DNA of 9,522 nucleotides from Spirochaetales bacterium (GTDB taxonomy: Bacteria > Spirochaetota > Spirochaetia > DTKZ01), in assembly GCA_031274005.1 (NCBI GenBank), contig JAISQU010000265.1, positions 1-9,522 of the forward strand. Reading direction: 5' to 3'. Position 1 is the first letter of the stretch. The number at the start of each line of letters is the position of its first letter. Both the position numbers and the translations under genes were made by a program. The notes beneath the pieces are model-generated. The model was not told where the DNA came from. It did no database searches and saw only the letters and a program-made list of their open reading frames with translations. Below are positions 5,578 through 9,522 of this stretch, in pieces.

Positions 5578-8500
5578 CCGGTGAAAATCCCGGACAAAGG
5601 CGGAATATCCGTGGCGTATAACAAGGTTGATTCTGTCCATGTGCGGGGCGATTGCTTCGATTTTTTCCGTGGGTACGGAGCTGATGATTTGAATTCCCAG
5701 TTCGCGGTAGAACTCCAGGATTCTGCCGATGCGTTCGTCGTCCATGCGGTTGAAGGCTTCGTCGAACATTACGAGGCGCACGGTTTCTTCGCGTTTGTCT
5801 TTGTAGAAGCGGTAGAAGCTCGCGGCGATGGCGACATAGTAAGGGGTTTGCGCTTCGCCGCCGGACTTTTCGCGGATGACTTTGGAGAGGGAGCTTTCGT
5901 CGGGTTTGCCTGTGGCGGGGTCAATTTTTTCGGTGTCGCGGATTTTGATGTCGTAGTGAAAGTAGGTGCGGTAGTCGCAGATGCTGCGCAGTTCCGGCGA
6001 ATCAAGATTGGAGGAAAGGATGCGTTCAAAAAGTTCCCGCGCGGCTTTATGTTCCGCGGGGTCGGCTAACTGCGAAAAAAGGCCGTCTTCCAAAGCGGGA
6101 ATTTCCGCGGCTTTTCTGACGATTTCAATTTGCCCGCGTCTGTCGCTGCGCTCTTCAAGGGTAAAACGGTACTGGTCGCGGCCAAAGTTCAGCGTGCGGA
6201 GGGTGTCGTTAATTTCGCGGAAACTTTCGCGGGCGTTTTCGATTCGTTCGTTGAGCAGGGCGATAAAGTGGTCTTTGAATTCCCGTTCCGCGTCGCGGCG
6301 GGTTTGGGCGATTTTCTCGCGGTAGGCGGGAAGTTCCGAGGTTTCAAGCCGGGTCAGGATTTTTTCCGCTTCGGCGCTGTCCGAGGGTTCTACCGAGAGG
6401 AGCGCGTTAAAATCCCTGTCGTAGGTTTGCACAAGATTATGATATTCCCTTTGCAGGGATTCGGCGCGGGTTTTGAAGCTCTTGAGGGTCGATTCGTAAC
6501 TGTCTACCAAATCCTTGACCCGCGTTTTGCCGATTTGCTCTTCGGCGTAGGCTTCGCAGTCGGGAATCCGCGCGGGGTGGGTTTCTCCGAAGGCGGCGAG
6601 GGCGGCTTCGCAGGTTTCAAGGAGCGCGGCGGCGGTTTGCAGCCCGGCGCGGCATTCGGCAAGGGCTTCTTCAGTTTGCCCCAGGGCTTTGGTAAACGCG
6701 AGAAGCCGTTCTTCGGTTTCGCGGATACGCCGCGCGAGTTCTTCCCGTTTGTCCTGGAGTTCCCGAAAGCCCGATGTGTCGATGGCGGCAAGCTCGTTTT
6801 CCGCGCGGGCTTTTTCATCGCCAAGGCGGACGCAGGCGGCGACGGCGGGCGCAAGCTGGGCAAGTTCCAGAAGGGCGCGGTAGGCCCTGCGGAAAAGTTC
6901 TTCCTGTTCGGCCGCGCGCTGCTGCTTTTCTTCGGCTGTGTCGCGCTCCGCGCGAAGACGCGCGGTTTCTTCCAGAAGAAAATCCATACGCTCCTTGCGG
7001 GCCGCCTGGCCCAGATAGCGGCGGCGGTACACTTCTTCGCGCATGCGCGAGGCGGTAAAGTTGGAATAGCTCATGCACTCTTTGGTAACGGCTTTGGCGT
7101 AGTTTTTCAGGCTGGCTATATCAGCGCACATCACCTCGCCCAGTATGTAATCGATGTAGATTCGCGCGTAGGGCGAGTCGGTTTTCACCAGCGCCGCGAG
7201 GGAGCCGGGCCGGGGTCGGGGCTGCGCGTCCGGCTTCGCGTTAAACTGCCGCATTTTATCCAGATTGGGCAGAAAAGCGCCGCCGACGGAGCGCGGCAAG
7301 CTGTCGTAAATTTCCAGGGCTTTTTGAAAATCATCGGGGTCCACAAGCACGGCGAAACGCAGGGTATTGAGCCAGCCTTCCACGGCGTCGGCCCACGCGG
7401 GATCGCTTACCTCCGCGGTATCGGCCAAAAACTGGGCGCGTATGCCCGCTTCTTCAAGGGCCATACGCAGGCGCGTGGGCGCTTCGGGGTAACGGGGAAC
7501 GCCGCGCCGCAGTTCTTCAAGTTCCGCGAGGCTTTCGCGCAAAAGCGCGGAGAGTTCTTCCTTTTGCCGCCGCGCTTCGTCTTTTTCCCCGCGGCTTTTT
7601 GTTTCGCCTTCTTCGATTACGGGTATTTCCGCTTCGGGATCTTCGCAAAGGCCGCGCCCCAGAAGGGCTTCGCACTGGGTGCGCAGAAGGCCGAAGCGCT
7701 CAGCCTTTTTCTGCTGCGCCTCCAGTTCCAGGGCAAGCCTGCCGATTTTTTCTTCGATGCGCGTATACAAAAGATGCGCGTCGCTCACGGCAAGGGCGCG
7801 TTCGGTTTCCTGCCTCTCGTGTTCCCATTCGAATTTCGCCGTTGTCTGGGCCGCTATTTCGCGGTTCAGGGATGCCTGCCGCGCTTCGTGGCCGGCGAAT
7901 TTTCTTTCAAGCTCGGTTTTATCCCGCTGCTGCCTGTCGCGTTCAAGGCGGAGTTTCAGGTATTCCTGCTTGATGATAAGGCCCTGGTAGTTGCGCCACT
8001 CCGCGGCCTTGGCGCTGATTTTCCCAAGCGCTTCGATGCGTCTTTCCGCGGCCTTGGCTTCGCGTTCGGCTTCTTTGTAGCTTTCCAGATTCGCTTTCAT
8101 GGTGGCGATTTCCACGGGGCGGTCTTCCAGAATATAATCGCAGACGAATTTGTCCACCGACACAAGGGGGGTGAAGCTGACGGAGCGGGTAAAGGCTTCA
8201 AGGTAGGGATTGTATTCCGCCAGCCGCCGCCATACGCCGAGTTTCCCGGTTAAATCCCGCAGGTAAAGTTTTTTTGAATCGTACAGCGAAATGGCGCGGC
8301 CGGCCATGATGTCGCGGAACTGCCGGTAGGAGAGGCTGCTGCCGTCTTCGCTTTTTACGGGGACGCGGTCTATGGCGGTATTCTCCCCTATCCAGAAACG
8401 CTCCGTCTGCCTGCCGTCGGCAAAGGCTTCCACGCAGGTTCCGGCGGAAAAACCCCCGCCGTTATTCGAAAATTCCAGCATGACATGGGCAACCGCGTCG

Positions 8501-8760
8501 TCGCGCAAATATTCGGTGGTGTCGCTTCCCAGCTTGCAGCGTACATAGCCGGCAAGGTCGCGACCGCCTTTGCGGTCTCCCGCGGCGGCGTTAAACCGCG
8601 TCTTGCGTAAATCCGCCGCCATGGCGTACTGAATCGCGTCTACGATGGTGGATTTGCCGGAACCGTTGTCGCCGGCAAGAAGGCAGCGGTTTCCTATCTC
8701 AATTACCGTGTCGTCAAAATAATGCCAGCCGGCGAGGCGAACGCGTTCAAGGGTTATCAT
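5563..8760 (-). CDS. jetC: JetC, SMC/MukB/SbcC-like ATPase of a Wadjet (MksB-type) system
   Basis: Motor subunit of the Wadjet defence complex. In characterised systems it dimerises and, with JetA and JetB, extrudes DNA loops so that JetD can cut small circular DNA. The 1065 residues have SMC architecture: N-terminal head half with Walker A GDNGSGKST (30-38) and Q-loop Q44; a first coiled-coil arm rich in Glu, Arg, Lys and Ala (about 215-425); a globular hinge (about 430-585, including AVLVDPDDFQKALEIYDSLP); a second arm (about 585-850); and the C-terminal head half with signature SGGEAQ (966-971), Walker B VMFDEAF with D1000/E1001, and D-loop NRMDD. All ATPase motifs are intact. The length is near that of other JetC/MksB proteins and shorter than E. 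coli MukB. SbcC/Rad50 is unlikely: no SbcD neighbour, no CxxC hook, and a JetB-like gene directly upstream. ATG overlaps the jetB stop by 4 bp, with GGGGAG nine bases before. It is the last gene of its operon. Confidence 0.9.
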   Translation of the reverse strand: MITLERVRLAGWHYFDDTVIEIGNRCLLAGDNGSGKSTIVDAIQYAMAADLRKTRFNAAAGDRKGGRDLAGYVRCKLGSDTTEYLRDDAVAHVMLEFSNNGGGFSAGTCVEAFADGRQTERFWIGENTAIDRVPVKSEDGSSLSYRQFRDIMAGRAISLYDSKKLYLRDLTGKLGVWRRLAEYNPYLEAFTRSVSFTPLVSVDKFVCDYILEDRPVEIATMKANLESYKEAEREAKAAERRIEALGKISAKAAEWRNYQGLIIKQEYLKLRLERDRQQRDKTELERKFAGHEARQASLNREIAAQTTAKFEWEHERQETERALAVSDAHLLYTRIEEKIGRLALELEAQQKKAERFGLLRTQCEALLGRGLCEDPEAEIPVIEEGETKSRGEKDEARRQKEELSALLRESLAELEELRRGVPRYPEAPTRLRMALEEAGIRAQFLADTAEVSDPAWADAVEGWLNTLRFAVLVDPDDFQKALEIYDSLPRSVGGAFLPNLDKMRQFNAKPDAQPRPRPGSLAALVKTDSPYARIYIDYILGEVMCADIASLKNYAKAVTKECMSYSNFTASRMREEVYRRRYLGQAARKERMDFLLEETARLRAERDTAEEKQQRAAEQEELFRRAYRALLELAQLAPAVAACVRLGDEKARAENELAAIDTSGFRELQDKREELARRIRETEERLLAFTKALGQTEEALAECRAGLQTAAALLETCEAALAAFGETHPARIPDCEAYAEEQIGKTRVKDLVDSYESTLKSFKTRAESLQREYHNLVQTYDRDFNALLSVEPSDSAEAEKILTRLETSELPAYREKIAQTRRDAEREFKDHFIALLNERIENARESFREINDTLRTLNFGRDQYRFTLEERSDRRGQIEIVRKAAEIPALEDGLFSQLADPAEHKAARELFERILSSNLDSPELRSICDYRTYFHYDIKIRDTEKIDPATGKPDESSLSKVIREKSGGEAQTPYYVAIAASFYRFYKDKREETVRLVMFDEAFNRMDDERIGRILEFYRELGIQIISSVPTEKIEAIAPHMDRINLVIRHGYSAFVRDFHRKKKE

Positions 8761-9422
8761 TGATCGGCGCTCCCCTGGTTTTCGTCCTCCGGTTTTTCGT
8801 CTTCCGCGTTTTCCCCTTCGGCGCGTCCGTCCTTCGCTTTTTCGCCGCCCGCGCCTATTGACGCCAGAATTTCGTCGATGCTGTCGCGGTCAACGCTGAT
8901 GGCCAGGCTGGGATACAGGATAAGCAGGGTGTCCATGTCCGCGGTTTCCCCGGAGGAAATATCGATGAGCTTATGCGTCCTCAGTTTTTGAAGAACTTCG
9001 GTAAGGCGGGTTTTGCGCAGATCCGCGCCGGCCATTGCCTTGTACTTTTGCAAAAAATCGAAAACCGTTATCGAGGGAAAGGCCGAAAGGGACAGCTCCG
9101 TTCTTTTTTCTTCGTAGATAAGGCGCAGCACAAGCAGGGCGCAGGTGTCTTCCCTCCCCATATGGAAGCGGGTGTCGCTGCCCCCGCGGAAGGCGATAAC
9201 CCCCAGGCTTTCGTCCCGCACAATCTGCGCCTCCATGCAGGAAAACCACGCGTCAAACAGATGCGCGTTCCTGATGGTAAAGTCGTACAGCTCCTCGTCC
9301 CTGTCCTTTCCCCGGATAATAAAAGTTTTCGCCAGCAGGGTTTGAAGAGCCTTTTGGAAAAGGCTGAAGTCTCCGTCGCCAAGCTCGGCAATAAGGGACA
9401 GCTCAAAGGCCCCGGGTCTCAT
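8757..9422 (-). CDS. jetB: JetB, DUF4194/MksE-like accessory subunit of Wadjet
   Basis: Small subunit that in known Wadjet/MksBEF complexes binds the JetA (MksF) kleisin and DNA through winged-helix domains. The 221 residues begin MRPGAFELSLIAELGDGDF and contain LFQKALQTLLAKTFIIRGKD (21-40), LYDFTIRNAHLFDAWFSCM (45-63), and a second helical part with LVLRLIYEEKR (97-107) and LTEVLQKLRTHKLI (140-153), a DUF4194-like pattern consistent with two winged-helix units. The protein ends in an acidic low-complexity tail (about 192-221, rich in Glu, Asp, Gly), probably disordered. ATG overlaps the preceding gene's stop (ATGA) and is preceded by CGGAG with a spacing of about six bases; its own stop overlaps the jetC ATG. 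The family call rests on sequence pattern together with gene order and the SMC gene that follows. Confidence 0.85.
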   Translation of the reverse strand: MRPGAFELSLIAELGDGDFSLFQKALQTLLAKTFIIRGKDRDEELYDFTIRNAHLFDAWFSCMEAQIVRDESLGVIAFRGGSDTRFHMGREDTCALLVLRLIYEEKRTELSLSAFPSITVFDFLQKYKAMAGADLRKTRLTEVLQKLRTHKLIDISSGETADMDTLLILYPSLAISVDRDSIDEILASIGAGGEKAKDGRAEGENAEDEKPEDENQGSADQ

Positions 9423-9522
9423 CGTTTTCTCCGCAGGGTAAGATCCGGCACGACATAGCCGGAGCTTTCGACAGGGCTTTTTGCCTCGTCCTCCAGACTG
9501 TAGCTGAAGCGCGAGCGCGAGT
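9419..9522 (-). CDS. jetA: 3' end of jetA (MksF/kleisin-like Wadjet subunit), cut by the window edge
   Basis: Only the last 33 codons are present, in the frame whose TGA overlaps the jetB ATG (ATGA). The peptide reads from SRSRFSYSLEDEAK to YVVPDLTLRRKR before the stop. This fragment is too short to identify by itself. The name rests on operon position: jetA directly precedes jetB and jetC in known Wadjet loci, and the 4-bp coupling repeats the jetB-jetC junction. JetA is the kleisin-like MukF/MksF counterpart that bridges the SMC heads. The gene start, the operon promoter and any jetD lie beyond the right edge. Confidence 0.7.
   Translation of the reverse strand, partial: SRSRFSYSLEDEAKSPVESSGYVVPDLTLRRKR

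Noticed and set aside
6130..8253. A 707-codon open frame on the plus strand, antisense to jetC
   Set aside because: Its product is a biased Phe/Gly/Arg-rich string with no family pattern, while the opposite strand has full SMC motifs. Such long antisense frames arise from codon bias in GC-rich genes.
5563..8760. SbcC/Rad50 nuclease subunit as the identity of the large ATPase
   Set aside because: There is no zinc-hook CxxC in the middle, no SbcD neighbour, and a DUF4194-like gene is fused by overlap upstream; the Wadjet/MukB-like reading fits better.

Overview
The window carries seven coding regions and no RNA genes, CRISPR array or insertion sequence that I can see. The DNA is fairly GC-rich and gene-dense, with repeated 4-bp stop/start overlaps. 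HflK and HflC point to a Gram-negative-type (diderm) bacterium. MurE, however, has a non-canonical substrate motif (DEDPRGEDP where meso-diaminopimelate enzymes have DNPR). A diderm that does not use diaminopimelate fits a spirochaete of the Treponema type (ornithine or lysine in peptidoglycan) best, but this taxonomic reading is inference only.

Layout. Bases 1-256 are non-coding with several small hairpins. Bases 257-3800 (minus strand) form a compact operon transcribed right to left, hflK-hflC-murE, joined by 4-bp overlaps: two SPFH/band-7 membrane proteins that in known systems form the cage around the FtsH protease, then a cytoplasmic Mur ligase. Bases 3801-3967 are a divergent intergenic region with candidate promoters for both directions. 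It also holds a 19-bp exact direct copy of a sequence that forms the very end of murE, so the operon is bracketed by the repeat. Bases 3968-5505 (plus strand) hold a PdxA-family dehydrogenase, closest in sequence features to the PdxA2-like acid-sugar branch, overlapping by 4 bp with a PaaI-type hotdog thioesterase.

Bases 5563-9522 (minus strand) hold a convergent operon entering from the right edge: the last 33 codons of an upstream gene, a DUF4194/MksE-like protein (JetB), and a 1065-residue SMC/MukB/SbcC-like ATPase (JetC). This is the core of a Wadjet (JetABCD/MksBEF) plasmid- and phage-defence system, in which an SMC-type motor extrudes DNA and the JetD nuclease cuts small circular DNA. 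JetD is not downstream of jetC. If present it must lie beyond the right edge, upstream of jetA. Wadjet is a described system; I found no clearly undescribed one. The most open items are the flanking repeat, the MurE specificity motif and the location of jetD.
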